A stretch of 41,229 nucleotides of DNA from Chloroflexota bacterium (lineage in GTDB: Bacteria > Chloroflexota > Anaerolineae > Aggregatilineales > Phototrophicaceae). Below are positions 17,152 to 26,103 of the stretch, one piece after another (within the stretch, counting starts at the first letter, position 1; the number at the start of each line of letters is the position of its first letter). The translations under genes and the position numbers were made by a program. Below the pieces are notes generated by a model. The model saw nothing but the letters and a program-made list of their open reading frames with translations, was not told the origin of the DNA and did no database searches. The DNA lies in contig WTGB01000121.1 in the NCBI GenBank assembly GCA_011523735.1, positions 1 through 41,229 of the forward strand, read 5' to 3'.

Positions 17152-18120
17152 TCAGGGCAAGATGCGTCTAAAGATGAGATTCTCCCTCGCCTGCATATGA
17201 TCAAGCAGATTCACAAGCAGAAATCCCAGCAACAACAGTACAATCGCTGGTGTAAAAGTCCCCGAATCCGCTACAGGTGCGATGTTCTGTTCGACTAAGC
17301 AACGCAAATCGCCATGACGGTCGAGATTGCTTTCAAGGCATTGCTTCCACGGGTAAATTTTCCATAGTGAACCCGCCATAAAGCCCACCAGCAATGCGAC
17401 CGTCAGATTGTAATAGTGCTTGAGCAAATAGCTGAGTACGCGCGAGAATGCGATTATGCCGACAACAGCGCCCAAGCCCACAAAAATGATCGGCGGCAAA
17501 TCACGGTTGCTGACAGCCGTCAAAACATAGTCGTATTGCCCCATGATTAACAACATAAACGAGCCGGAAATGCCTGGCAGGATCATCGCCGTAATCGCGA
17601 TCATACCGCTTAGGAAAAGCGCTGGCGCCGTATGATCAGCCTCAGCCGGTACGATGTTGACGATGATGAAAGCGGCTACGGCGCCCAGAACGAAGGTTGC
17701 AGCCGAGGAACTATCCCAACGCACTTTGCCGCCCACGGTTAGAATCGACGCCACCACCAAGCCAAAGAAAAACGAAAAAAGCATGATCCGACCGTCTGGC
17801 TCGTCCATCGTTGCGCTAAGGAAGCTCGAGAGCAACAGCACTGCCGATGCCAAGCCCAGGCCCAATGCCAGCAAGAATCTCAGAGAAACATGCTTCGCCA
17901 ACGCGGCAATCTTCAAGCGCAGCGCCAAACGCAGAGCGTCCACATTGAAGGATTTGATTGCATCTATCAGGCTTTCGTAGACACCCAGAATGAAGGCCAT
18001 CGTGCCCCCACTGACACCCGGCACGATATCGGCCGCGCCCATGGCAAAGCCCGTTAGGAATAGTCGCAGGTATTGCGCAGCGGTCTGAGGCTTGGATATA
18101 TCTGTATCGTTTCTTTTCAC
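17152..18120 (-). CDS. popT: DUF368 undecaprenyl-phosphate translocase (PopT-like)
   Basis: A 322-residue polytopic protein. It shows the internal duplication typical of DUF368: FAMGAADIVPGVSGGTMAF near the N-terminus and MILPGISGSFMLLIMGQYD in the second half. DUF368 proteins were identified as carriers that return undecaprenyl phosphate to the cytoplasmic face, recycling the lipid carrier for peptidoglycan and polysaccharide synthesis; in Vibrio cholerae this matters at alkaline pH. It starts with GTG at 18120, with AGGAG seven bases upstream. It lies tail to tail with the Mrp operon. Naming is by family; function in this organism is inferred. Confidence 0.85.
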   Translation of the reverse strand: MKRNDTDISKPQTAAQYLRLFLTGFAMGAADIVPGVSGGTMAFILGVYESLIDAIKSFNVDALRLALRLKIAALAKHVSLRFLLALGLGLASAVLLLSSFLSATMDEPDGRIMLFSFFFGLVVASILTVGGKVRWDSSSAATFVLGAVAAFIIVNIVPAEADHTAPALFLSGMIAITAMILPGISGSFMLLIMGQYDYVLTAVSNRDLPPIIFVGLGAVVGIIAFSRVLSYLLKHYYNLTVALLVGFMAGSLWKIYPWKQCLESNLDRHGDLRCLVEQNIAPVADSGTFTPAIVLLLLGFLLVNLLDHMQARENLIFRRILP

Positions 18121-18297
18121 GGCGTTTCTCCTATGCTTTGATCAACACACTAACAGTCTTGCTTGCGACAGCCATATCTATGCCGTTCTGGACTCCATCC
18201 ATTCTATGCGCTTTGCCGGAATCAGCCAGCGGATAGGTAACTTATGCCCTCGGCCGGCGGCGCAGATATGCAAGCCAAGCATCATAATTACCCAACC

Positions 18298-18326
18298 TTG
18301 TCTTCTACAATCGCCAGGCATATTAT
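18298..18326 (+). promoter_or_regulatory. sigma70-like promoter of the ADP-ribosylglycohydrolase operon
   Basis: TTGTCT (18298-18303) and TATTAT (18321-18326) are separated by exactly 17 bases. Transcription would start near 18333, giving a leader of ~85 bases before the ATG at 18417. Confidence 0.55.
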
Positions 18327-18416
18327 GCTCATATCCGCATCAGACTCGTGTACTGGCCAGCGTCGGGTGCAAGGCTGTTGCGTTTCTTAGGCAAAAGAAT
18401 GTAGAGGTTACGCCAT

Positions 18417-19799
18417 ATGCCGGGTTACGCCAACTGGAAAGATCTATTCGCGCTTGAATACCTGCAACTCTACGAAGAAGGCTTCCCCGTCGGCGATACA
18501 ATTCAGCCGAACTATTCCGCCGCAGCGTATTTGCCGGAACGATTGCGGACGGCAACTGACACTACGACGCTGACGGAAGCGGATTGGGAAGAAGCATATT
18601 ACTGTCTTTGGTCCATGCGTGAGCGCGGCATTCGACCTGACTTCCCATTCACCGAGCCAAACGACTTCGAATCCATTATCGCGGACGCTAGCGGCTTGCC
18701 GACTCTGGCGCCACTAAATGACGACGAGTATCTCGAACGAATCAAGGGGGCTTGGTATGGCCGCATTGCCGCTGTCATTCTAGGCAAACCGTTCGAAATC
18801 CACGTCGATCGTCACTTCATCAGGCGCTACCTGGAAAGTGTGGATGCCTATCCATTGGACGATTGGGCGCCTTACACATCTCCTGCATTAGGCGTCACCT
18901 TGCGCTGCAAGCCGTCCACGCTTGGCAATGTGCAGTACGCCGAACCAGATGACGACATCCACTATACGATCCTAGGTCTCATGCTGCTCGAAGATCATGG
19001 ATTCAATTTCAGCAAGCCGGATGTCGCAAACAATCATCTGCGGAATATCCCGTATCATTGGCTCTGGTCCTGCACGCGGCAATCGTATTACCACATGGTG
19101 AACCTCACTGAAGATCGCCCAGTTGAAGAACAGATCGACGAGTTCCCCACCAAGATCAATCCCTGGCGCGAAGGCATAAATACTGCGATTCGGGCCGACT
19201 TTTGGGGCTATATCGCGCCAAGCGATCCGCGGCGCGCGGCCCGCGTCGCCTTTCGCGAGGTGACGCTAAATGCTGTCAAAAACGGTATTTACAGTTCCAT
19301 GTTTGTCGCTGGCGCTCTAAGCGCCGCCTTAAGCCGCGACCCAACTACCGACACGATCATCCAGGGAGGCCTGTCGGTCATCCCACGGCGGTCCCGCCTT
19401 GCTTATATCGTGCATGAAGTGCGCGATTGGTACGCTGCTGAAGCAGACTGGCTGCAAGTTTGCGATCGCATTTACGGCAAGTATGGGCATTTGCCCTTCC
19501 TCCACTCGCTGCACAACATGGCCTTTGTCGTACTCTCCCTGCTGCACGGCAATCTCGACTACAGCAAGACAATCACGACCGCGGTGATGTGCGGAATGGA
19601 TACCGATTGCACAAGTGGCACAGTCGGCAGCATCGTCGGCGCAGCTATTGGGTATGAGGGCTTGGACCAACGTTGGATCGAACCGCTCAACGATCACGTA
19701 AAAACCGCAGTTGCCGGCTTTGGACACGGTTCAATTTCGGGATTGGTGCGCCGCAATTATGATCTTTGGCTCAAGCTGCGAGACGATCCGATACCCTGA
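18417..19799 (+). CDS. ADP-ribosylglycohydrolase family protein with N-terminal extension
   Basis: A 460-residue protein. The ADP-ribosylglycohydrolase core starts at about residue 105 (LERIKGAWYGRIAAVILGKP). The metal-binding acidic residues are DDD 178-180 in EPDDDIHYT and D395/D397 in GMDTDCTSGTVGSIVGAAIG, the di-magnesium site of the fold. The first ~100 residues are an extra segment not needed for the core and not recognised by me. Family members cleave ADP-ribose from proteins, tRNA or small molecules. ATG at 18417 has AGAGG nine bases upstream. Only 12 bp separate it from the downstream hydrolase, so they are probably co-transcribed. Confidence 0.85.
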   Translation: MPGYANWKDLFALEYLQLYEEGFPVGDTIQPNYSAAAYLPERLRTATDTTTLTEADWEEAYYCLWSMRERGIRPDFPFTEPNDFESIIADASGLPTLAPLNDDEYLERIKGAWYGRIAAVILGKPFEIHVDRHFIRRYLESVDAYPLDDWAPYTSPALGVTLRCKPSTLGNVQYAEPDDDIHYTILGLMLLEDHGFNFSKPDVANNHLRNIPYHWLWSCTRQSYYHMVNLTEDRPVEEQIDEFPTKINPWREGINTAIRADFWGYIAPSDPRRAARVAFREVTLNAVKNGIYSSMFVAGALSAALSRDPTTDTIIQGGLSVIPRRSRLAYIVHEVRDWYAAEADWLQVCDRIYGKYGHLPFLHSLHNMAFVVLSLLHGNLDYSKTITTAVMCGMDTDCTSGTVGSIVGAAIGYEGLDQRWIEPLNDHVKTAVAGFGHGSISGLVRRNYDLWLKLRDDPIP

Positions 19800-19811
19800 G
19801 ACGAAAACGTC

Positions 19812-20579
19812 ATGCCACTTGTCGAAACTACGCGCGGCAATATGTGGGCCGCCATTCATCGCCGCAAACGCGATGCTCCCAGCGCGATACTCATTCACGG
19901 CGCGGGCGGCTCACACCTGAGTTTTCCGACAACTCTCCGGCAACTACAATCCATCCAACCGATCCTCATTGATCTCCCGGGGCATGGCGCCAGCCCGGGC
20001 GCGGGCCGCGAGTCCATCACTGACTATGCCCTTGATGTGGTCGCGCTAATGGACGCGCTCGCGATCGATTCGGCAATCATCATCGGGCACAGCATGGGCG
20101 GAGCAATCGCGCAGCACCTCGCGCTCGAGCATAAAGCACGGGTGCTCGCTTTGGCTCTACTCGGCACAGGTCCTCGTCTGCCAGTCAATCCCGCATTGGT
20201 CACCGGCATCATTGCCGATGCAGAAAGCACGATTGACAATCTGACCCGTTGGATGTGGTCAAGAAATGCCTCAGCCGATATGGTGGAGCGGACAGCCGAG
20301 ATCATGCGGTCAACGCCGCCCTTCGTCATTCAGAAGGACCTGATCGCCTGCGATAAGTTTGACATTAGCAGTCGCTTGCAATGCATAACAACCCCGACAT
20401 TGATCCTCGCGGCCGAGAAAGACAAGATGACGCCGCTGGCGCTCAATACAGAACTTGCAGACGGCACCGCCGGCTCGACATTGAGAATCATCCCAAATGC
20501 CGGTCACATGCTCCAGCTTGAGCAGCCTGAAATCACCGCTGATTTCATCGACCAGTGGCTGGCGCGCTTCCCGCTTTAA
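19812..20579 (+). CDS. alpha/beta-fold hydrolase
   Basis: A 255-residue alpha/beta hydrolase. The nucleophile elbow is GHSMGG with S94, the oxyanion region HGAGGS is at 29-34, and the acid and base are likely D204 (AAEKDKMTP) and H232 (NAGHMLQLEQP). The size and DLPGHGASPG motif fit the esterase/lactonase/MhpC-like group. The substrate is not predictable. It follows the ADP-ribosylglycohydrolase gene by 12 bp in the same operon, which raises the possibility that both act on related ester- or glycoside-linked substrates; that is speculative. Confidence 0.85.
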   Translation: MPLVETTRGNMWAAIHRRKRDAPSAILIHGAGGSHLSFPTTLRQLQSIQPILIDLPGHGASPGAGRESITDYALDVVALMDALAIDSAIIIGHSMGGAIAQHLALEHKARVLALALLGTGPRLPVNPALVTGIIADAESTIDNLTRWMWSRNASADMVERTAEIMRSTPPFVIQKDLIACDKFDISSRLQCITTPTLILAAEKDKMTPLALNTELADGTAGSTLRIIPNAGHMLQLEQPEITADFIDQWLARFPL

Positions 20580-20590
20580 GAAAGCACAAG

Positions 20591-21487
20591 TCAATTCAAG
20601 GGCTGCCGGAAGTCAAATACGCCCTGCTTTATACCCCAACGCAGTCCACTTCTGGTGACCAGCGCGTCGCCCTCCCGTCGAAGTTGTGAACCGGTCAGTG
20701 GGCATTTCAGAAATGTGAGCGGGTCACTGCTTGCCGCAACAACCTCGGTTCCACTGCCTTTCTTGAGCCGCAAATCAAGGAAGACGCTCGGTGAGAGCCG
20801 CCAGCCAGTGCCTTGCAGCGCCGCATCCAGGCGAACAAGCAAACCGGTCGGCAGCGCTCGTTTGATCAGGCCAAGCCGCAGCCAAGACACCGGAATCGTA
20901 GTCCGCAGTTCAAAGCCGCAGTCTCTTACCTGCCGCTCTATGTACTCCGGGTGGAAATTGAAATTCAACTCGACAAACTCTACTGGCGACAAGGTGTACG
21001 GATTCCAAGCATTCAGCCCCAAGAGATGCCGCAGCATAGCTTTCAGATTGCGCTTGTTGGCGTATTCCAGGATGAAGTTGGCTTTGTCGCTCAGCACGCC
21101 CTCGATTTGAGCCAAAACAGTTGGCAGATCTTCAAAATGATGAATGACACGGATCATCGTCGCGGCGTCAAATGTGCCCTTCCGAAATGGCATCTGATAG
21201 GCATCTGCCGCGACGTATAGGTAGCCCTCGTCGCCGAAGCGTCCACGGGCGTATTGCAATTGCTCGAGTGAATAGTCAAGCAAGACAATTTGGCGGAACA
21301 TCCGATACTCGTTTGTGATACGCCCGAAGCCCGCTCCGATCTCCAGCAGCCTCTCGCCAGCGGGTGGCAATAGTTTCGCCAATACGCGGCGCTCGACCGC
21401 ATCTTCGTAATCACGTCCCCGCCCCTCCCAGAAATCCTGCCGATATGATGAATCGCCATAATCGCAGATGCGCGGTCTTTCCTTCAT
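20591..21487 (-). CDS. SAM-dependent methyltransferase with C-terminal Trm112-like domain
   Basis: A 298-residue class I methyltransferase. Motif I is LLEIGAGFGRITNEY (47-61), followed by VLLDYS, and by the post-motif region FDAATMIRVIHHFEDLP, typical of Methyltransf_11. The last ~40 residues (FLKCPLTGSQLRREGDAL, then WGIKQGVFDFR) resemble a Trm112/UPF0434 domain with only one of its cysteines kept. ATG at 21487 has GGAG seven bases upstream; a TTG two codons earlier is an alternative. It starts 16 bp after the metK stop and so lies under the same riboswitch. The substrate is unknown. Confidence 0.8.
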   Translation of the reverse strand: MKERPRICDYGDSSYRQDFWEGRGRDYEDAVERRVLAKLLPPAGERLLEIGAGFGRITNEYRMFRQIVLLDYSLEQLQYARGRFGDEGYLYVAADAYQMPFRKGTFDAATMIRVIHHFEDLPTVLAQIEGVLSDKANFILEYANKRNLKAMLRHLLGLNAWNPYTLSPVEFVELNFNFHPEYIERQVRDCGFELRTTIPVSWLRLGLIKRALPTGLLVRLDAALQGTGWRLSPSVFLDLRLKKGSGTEVVAASSDPLTFLKCPLTGSQLRREGDALVTRSGLRWGIKQGVFDFRQPLN

Positions 21488-21503
21488 TCGCAATCTCCGG
21501 CGT

Positions 21504-22718
21504 TTAGATGAGTTCCGCCTCCCGGCGCAAGAGCTGAGCTTTGTCCGTTTTCTCCCAAGGTACCACGATATCTTCTCGGCCGAAGTGCCCGTAAGCCGCC
21601 ACTTGCCGATAGATCGGGCGGCGCAAGTTCAGGTCGCGGATTATGGCAGCCGGGCGCAGGTCAAAATGCTTCCGTATCAGCGCTTCAATCTTATCATCGC
21701 AAATATGCCCGGTGCCGAAGGTCTCAACAGCAAATGACGTCGGTTCCGCCTTGCCAATCGCGTATGATACCTGCAATTCAAAGCGATCGGCCAAGCCCGC
21801 TTTGACCACATTCTTGGCGACATATCGCGCCATATATGCTGCGCTGCGATCGACTTTGGTGGCGTCTTTGCCCGAGAACGCGCCGCCGCCATGCCGCGCC
21901 ACCCCGCCATAGGTATCGACGATAATCTTTCGCCCAGTTAATCCGGCGTCGCCCAAGGGACCCCCAGTGACGAAACGCCCCGTCGGGTTGATAAAGAAAT
22001 GCGTATCCGCATCTATGTACTCTGATGGTATGACATCGCTAATAATGCGCTCGACGATCTGCTGGTGGATTTCCTCATTGCTGATCTCCGGCGCGTGTTG
22101 CGTCGATATCACAACCGTATCAACACGATGTGGCTTGCCATGCCGGTACTCGACAGTGACCTGGCTCTTGGCATCCGGACGCAACCAAGGCAATTCTCCG
22201 TTCTTGCGCGCTTTTGCCAGACGGCGCGTCAACCCATGCGCTAACGAAACAGTCAGCGGCATCATCTCGTCAGTTTCATTGCAGGCGAATCCAATCATCA
22301 TGCCTTGATCGCCAGCGCCGGTCGCGTCGATCGTGGCATCCGATTCCGCCCCATCCCGTGCTTCTAGCGCGGTATCAACACCTTGCTTGATATCAGCAGA
22401 TTGTTCCTTGACCGAGATGAGCACGCCGCAGGTCTTTGCGTCAAAGCCGTAATCGCTACGCGTATAACCGATCTCCTCCACCGTGTGCCGCACGATCTTC
22501 TCGATATCGACGTAGGCTGTGGTGGTGATCTCTCCAAATACGACAACTAGCCCGGTGTTCGTCGCCACTTCACAGGCGACCCGCGCCATCGGATCTTCTA
22601 TGAGGATTGCGTCCAATATCGCATCGCTAATCTGATCGCACATCTTGTCCGGATGGCCCTCGGAAACGGACTCCGATGTGAACAGGTACCTCGGCGAAGT
22701 CATGAATGTCGTCGACAT
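21504..22718 (-). CDS. metK: S-adenosylmethionine synthetase
   Basis: A 404-residue MetK, which makes S-adenosylmethionine from methionine and ATP in the cytoplasm. All signatures are present: [16 protein letters not shown] near the N-terminus, [16 protein letters not shown], and [19 protein letters not shown], which includes the P-loop-like glycine stretch. Length is normal. The ATG at 22718 is preceded by GGAAAGG six bases away. Upstream on the same strand lie a terminator and a SAM-I riboswitch, so expression should fall when SAM is abundant. The methyltransferase gene downstream is 16 bp away. Confidence 0.97.
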   Translation of the reverse strand: MSTTFMTSPRYLFTSESVSEGHPDKMCDQISDAILDAILIEDPMARVACEVATNTGLVVVFGEITTTAYVDIEKIVRHTVEEIGYTRSDYGFDAKTCGVLISVKEQSADIKQGVDTALEARDGAESDATIDATGAGDQGMMIGFACNETDEMMPLTVSLAHGLTRRLAKARKNGELPWLRPDAKSQVTVEYRHGKPHRVDTVVISTQHAPEISNEEIHQQIVERIISDVIPSEYIDADTHFFINPTGRFVTGGPLGDAGLTGRKIIVDTYGGVARHGGGAFSGKDATKVDRSAAYMARYVAKNVVKAGLADRFELQVSYAIGKAEPTSFAVETFGTGHICDDKIEALIRKHFDLRPAAIIRDLNLRRPIYRQVAAYGHFGREDIVVPWEKTDKAQLLRREAELI

Positions 22719-22831
22719 ATTCTACCTTTCCAAATTAAATGAACCGCTGTTCCACGATAGCCGAACAAGTTTATTATTTTGCCTTCGCAGTAGCCACCAT
22801 CGCCGATCACGCGCCGAGTGGCTTAGACAAC

Positions 22832-22859
22832 AAAAAACGCCTTGCGAGGCAGCGGGCGT
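22832..22859 (-). terminator. metK: riboswitch expression-platform terminator before metK
   Basis: On the minus strand ACGCC (22859-22855) pairs with GGCGT (22841-22837), followed by a run of T (22836-22832). It lies ~22 bases beyond the aptamer and ~113 bases before the metK ATG, where a SAM-dependent terminator would be expected. Confidence 0.65.
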
Positions 22860-22881
22860 AAATCAAATGCAGTCTGTTACG

Positions 22882-22984
22882 CTCATCTGCCAGAGCCTAA
22901 ACCCTGCCGGAATTAGCACCGTCCCGAAAGCTCAGGGGTTGCCGCGAGTTCGCTGAGCCGGTTCTCTCACTCGCTCTTGATGAG
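22882..22984 (-). promoter_or_regulatory. SAM-I (S-box) riboswitch aptamer
   Basis: On the minus strand P1 is CTCATC (22984-22979) pairing with GATGAG (22887-22882). Between them lie the CTCATCAAGAG start box, CGGCAACC (22944-22937) and the highly conserved GGTGCTAATTCC (22920-22909), the core of the S-box aptamer, with CTGAGC-like P3 elements between them. SAM binding is expected to favour the terminator at 22832-22859 and shut off metK and the following methyltransferase. The identity is clear from sequence; the switching mode is inferred. Confidence 0.92.
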
Positions 22985-23015
22985 TGCCGCGGTTCCTTTG
23001 CGCCACGACAAAAAA

Positions 23016-23043
23016 ATTATAGCACAGCTCGCCATTGCCGCAA
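23016..23043 (-). promoter_or_regulatory. metK: promoter of the metK leader
   Basis: On the minus strand TTGCGG (23043-23038) and a perfect TATAAT (23021-23016) are 16 bases apart. Transcription would start about 25 bases before the riboswitch P1 stem. Confidence 0.7.
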
Positions 23044-23533
23044 GCGCACGAACAAGAAATAGACACCATCTTGGCATCCGCCGCTACTAATCATTACATG
23101 TAAAAGCCTTTCACATGCCATCGCTCCCGCCTTTACAGCCGTCATTAGCTTGAACTTTGAGAAATGACTTCACAGCGTCGCAGCCTTGCCGCGATGGTAT
23201 GGCCCACGTATGAAGCGGGAGCATCTGGTTCTCAGGTATGCTTTCTACTTCAATACTCTGAACCTGTAGTAGTTTAGATTCTCCAGCGGCTTTTCTAGGG
23301 CAAACCAACCTGTACGCTGTCAAGAATTGATGTAACTTTGAATCAGATATTGAAATGCAAAATGCATGTAAATGAATATGGCAATCAATGTTCTGGCTCT
23401 TCCTGTAGTATGAATTGTGAGTTTAGCGAAAGCGTCGGCGCATCCAACGCGCGGCTGGCTTGCAACTGTGGTGGACCGCTGCGAAAGAATATAAGGTTGT
23501 TTTATCGGAAGCAGTTTTAAGGAGTGAAGGCTT

Positions 23534-23734
23534 ATGTTGCGTATGAATGAAACACCTGATCCCGAAATTAAAGCGGAGCAATTGGCTCGGCTGGCACAAA
23601 TACTGGATGTCGAAATCGCGCCGGAAGAACTGGCGGCGCTGTCGAATCAACTGCACTTGCTTGATGACCTGGAACAATCAAAGCTCCATGATCATTTGCC
23701 GATACTGAAAATGGATGCTGACTGGTATGACTGA
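23534..23734 (+). CDS. GatC/AtzG-like small subunit
   Basis: A 66-residue acidic protein with two predicted helices: EQLARLAQILDVEIAPEELA, then LSNQLHLLDDLEQSKL, and a C-terminal tail ending DADWYD. Size and the pattern resemble GatC and the DUF4089/AtzG-like subunits that wrap around amidase-signature enzymes. ATG at 23534 has AAGGAG nine bases upstream. It overlaps the start of the amidase gene by eight bases, so the two are translationally coupled. No gatB is in the window, so this is more likely an amidase partner than a tRNA-dependent amidotransferase subunit. Assignment is by size, pattern and context. Confidence 0.65.
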   Translation: MLRMNETPDPEIKAEQLARLAQILDVEIAPEELAALSNQLHLLDDLEQSKLHDHLPILKMDADWYD

Positions 23735-25151
23735 TTCACTTGCTCTCATCAATTTGTCCATCAGCGAAGCGGCGACCGCCCTGCGTCAGGGCGAAACGAC
23801 ATCGGTCGCGCTTACCCAGGCTACGCTCGCGCGCATCAAAGAGACCGAGCCGACGGTGCAGGCCTACGCCACGGTGCCAGCGGACTTGGCGCTCACGGCC
23901 GCTGAACGCGCCGATCGGGAAATCGCCGCCGGGCGCGATCGCGGTCCCTTGCACGGCATCCCTATCGGCGTCAAAGACAATTGCTATACCAAAGGCATTC
24001 TGACCGAAGTGGGGTCGAAAATGCTGGAAGGCTTTGTGCCAGACTTCGATTCGACGGTCGTGCAAAAGCTGTACACGGCCGGCGCCGTCTTGATTGGCAA
24101 AACGCGCTGCCACGAATGGTCTTGCGGCGGGAGCGAACCACCGACGCGTACTCCCTGGGATCTGAGCCGATTCCCCGGCGGCAGCAGCATCGGCTCCGGC
24201 GTGGCGCTGGCAGCGCGCTCGGCTTTCGGGGCTATCGGCACTGACACCGGCGGATCAATCCGCATCCCAGCGTCCATCAACAATCTAGTCGGCATGAAAG
24301 CGACCTACGGGCGCGTCAGCATGTATGGCGTGCTGCCGCTGGCTTGGTCACTCGATCATGTGGGACCATTGACGCGTACGGTACGCGACAACGCGCTCAT
24401 GCTTGGCGCAATCGCCGGGCACGATCCCAAAGATCCCAATTCCGCTCGGGTGGGCGTGCCAGACTACGCGACTGGCATTGAAAGCGGCGTGCGGAGTATG
24501 CGCATCGGCATTGATCGCGGCTATTTCTTGTATCCCGGCGTAGTGGACAGTGTACGCTCCGTGACCGAAACTGTCATCGACGAGTTGACGAGTATGGGCG
24601 CGAAAATAATCGAGATCAGCGCCCCCGAACTGGCACTGACCCGAGAGACGCTGCTAACCATCCGGATGGTGGAATCCGCCAGCTATCATCGGCATCAGAT
24701 ACGCGAAAAGGGGCATCTGTATAGTCCCGGCACGCGCGCCACCTTGCAGATGGGCGAAGTCATACTGGCGACGCAATATGTCGCCGCACTGCGCGCCCGC
24801 GAGCGCTATCGCGCAGCCATGAATGCATTATTCCGACGCGAAAATCTGGAAGCATTGATTTCGCCGACGATTCCGCTGCCAACGCCATTGCTGCCCGATC
24901 TGCGGAAGCCACGCACAGACATGAACAACGGCGAGACGCCAACCGATGGCTTTATTCATCACGTCTATCCCGCCAATCTGAGTGGTCAGCCGGCAATCAG
25001 CGCGCCTGGCGGGTTCACGTCGTCTGGTCTGCCGATCGGCTATCAATTGATGGGGCGGCCCTTTGAAGAAGCGACGCTCTACCGGATCGCCTACGCCTAT
25101 GAGCAGGCGCAGAACTGGCACGAGCGTCGACCGCTTCATGTTTATGACTAA
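23727..25151 (+). CDS. amidase (amidase-signature family, AtzE/GatA-like)
   Basis: A 474-residue amidase-signature hydrolase. The Ser-cisSer-Lys triad is intact: K83 in GVKDN, S153 in PGGSSIGSG and nucleophile S177 in GTDTGGSIRIPAS. The family is broad: GatA, AtzE, 1-carboxybiuret hydrolases, allophanate hydrolase and others. I start at ATG 23727, inside the end of the small-subunit gene; an in-frame ATG at 23715 is possible. Paired with a GatC-like protein but without GatB, it resembles the AtzG-AtzE arrangement. It could equally be a divergent GatA whose partner is elsewhere. The substrate is unknown. Confidence 0.85.
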   Translation: MTDSLALINLSISEAATALRQGETTSVALTQATLARIKETEPTVQAYATVPADLALTAAERADREIAAGRDRGPLHGIPIGVKDNCYTKGILTEVGSKMLEGFVPDFDSTVVQKLYTAGAVLIGKTRCHEWSCGGSEPPTRTPWDLSRFPGGSSIGSGVALAARSAFGAIGTDTGGSIRIPASINNLVGMKATYGRVSMYGVLPLAWSLDHVGPLTRTVRDNALMLGAIAGHDPKDPNSARVGVPDYATGIESGVRSMRIGIDRGYFLYPGVVDSVRSVTETVIDELTSMGAKIIEISAPELALTRETLLTIRMVESASYHRHQIREKGHLYSPGTRATLQMGEVILATQYVAALRARERYRAAMNALFRRENLEALISPTIPLPTPLLPDLRKPRTDMNNGETPTDGFIHHVYPANLSGQPAISAPGGFTSSGLPIGYQLMGRPFEEATLYRIAYAYEQAQNWHERRPLHVYD

Positions 25152-25308
25152 AGCCTCAGGTGAACTTTTTTGCTTATCTAAAAAGCCTCACACTGAAATC
25201 AGTTCTTGGAGGAACTCGCTCTGCATAAATTCAGAAATGCCCTGGTTAGTACACGCCATCGAAACGGCGTTGTGAGATACCGTGAGTAAAGCCAGAAACC
25301 TAGGCAAT

Positions 25309-25983
25309 TTACCCGTTCTTCGTCCGTTGAATATGCATCAGAAACTCGTTGCGCGTTTCTTGCTTGTGCCGGAAATCCCCCAGCATGGCGCTGGTAGTCA
25401 TGTTCGATTCGTGTTTCTTCACGCCGCGAATCATCGAGCACATGTGTTGCGCAGTCATGACGACAGCCACGCCTTTGGGATCCAGCACATCGATAATAAA
25501 ATCAGCGATTTGCCGAGTCAGCCGCTCCTGGACCTGCAAGCGCCGTGAAAACATATCAACGATGCGAGGGATCTTGCTCAGACCGACAACTTTGTCATCC
25601 GGCATGTAAGCTACATGCACGTGCCCAACAAAGGGCAGCAGGTGATGCTCGCACAAGCTGGAGAATTCAATGTCGCTGACAATGACCATATCGTCATACT
25701 CAACATCAAATACCGCATTGTTCACCAAGGCGACCGGGTCAGTTGTATAGCCGCTGACCAACTCTTGATAGGCTTTGGCAACGCGCTTGGGCGTGTCTAC
25801 AAGACCTTGACGGTCTGGATCTTCACCAATCGCACGAATCAGCGCGTCCACCGAGCGCGCGACTGCTTCGCCATCAACCGGCGCGGCGTTCAGCCCAAAT
25901 CGATTAAGGAGATCCTGCGATTCAAGCCGCTGTTGAATACCATTCTGTTCAACACTTAAGGCTTGTGTTTCTTGTATGTCCAT
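25309..25983 (-). CDS. folE: GTP cyclohydrolase I
   Basis: A 224-residue FolE, which converts GTP to dihydroneopterin triphosphate, the first step of folate synthesis. The zinc ligands are C111 and H114 in [10 protein letters not shown] and C182 in [11 protein letters not shown]; other family motifs are [23 protein letters not shown] and EFLMHI at the C-terminus. ATG at 25983 has AGG ten bases upstream; a GTG at 26004 in frame has no such site. A promoter sits at 26074-26103. It is divergent from the folB-folK fusion, so pterin synthesis genes are clustered. Confidence 0.95.
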   Translation of the reverse strand: MDIQETQALSVEQNGIQQRLESQDLLNRFGLNAAPVDGEAVARSVDALIRAIGEDPDRQGLVDTPKRVAKAYQELVSGYTTDPVALVNNAVFDVEYDDMVIVSDIEFSSLCEHHLLPFVGHVHVAYMPDDKVVGLSKIPRIVDMFSRRLQVQERLTRQIADFIIDVLDPKGVAVVMTAQHMCSMIRGVKKHESNMTTSAMLGDFRHKQETRNEFLMHIQRTKNG

Positions 25984-26073
25984 AGTGAGCAAACCTGTTT
26001 CCACGATGCGTTATTCGATTGTATTTGTGATGTCTGCAATAGACGCTTTGTCTTAGCCACTATCCTTGCAAAG

Positions 26074-26103
26074 ATTATAGGATACTTGAAAGGCTTAACG
26101 CAA
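26074..26103 (-). promoter_or_regulatory. folE: promoter of folE
   Basis: On the minus strand TTGCGT (26103-26098) and a perfect TATAAT (26079-26074) are separated by 18 bases, ~90 bp before the folE start. Confidence 0.6.

Larger units (their letters stand above)
22719..23533. other. 815-bp intergenic region holding the metK leader
   Basis: From left to right it holds the metK ribosome binding site, an intrinsic terminator (22832-22859), a SAM-I aptamer (22882-22984) and a promoter (23016-23043), all on the minus strand. The remaining ~490 bases to the GatC-like gene carry only an imperfect 21-bp palindrome (23097-23117, CATGTAAAAG-C-CTTTCACATG). I see no gene there; short frames have no domain. 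Confidence 0.6.

Noticed and set aside
25152..25308. Possible terminator after the amidase (TTTTTT at ~25165, small AGTTC...GAACT hairpin)
   Set aside because: The T-run is not preceded by a GC-rich stem, and the hairpin is not followed by a T-run.
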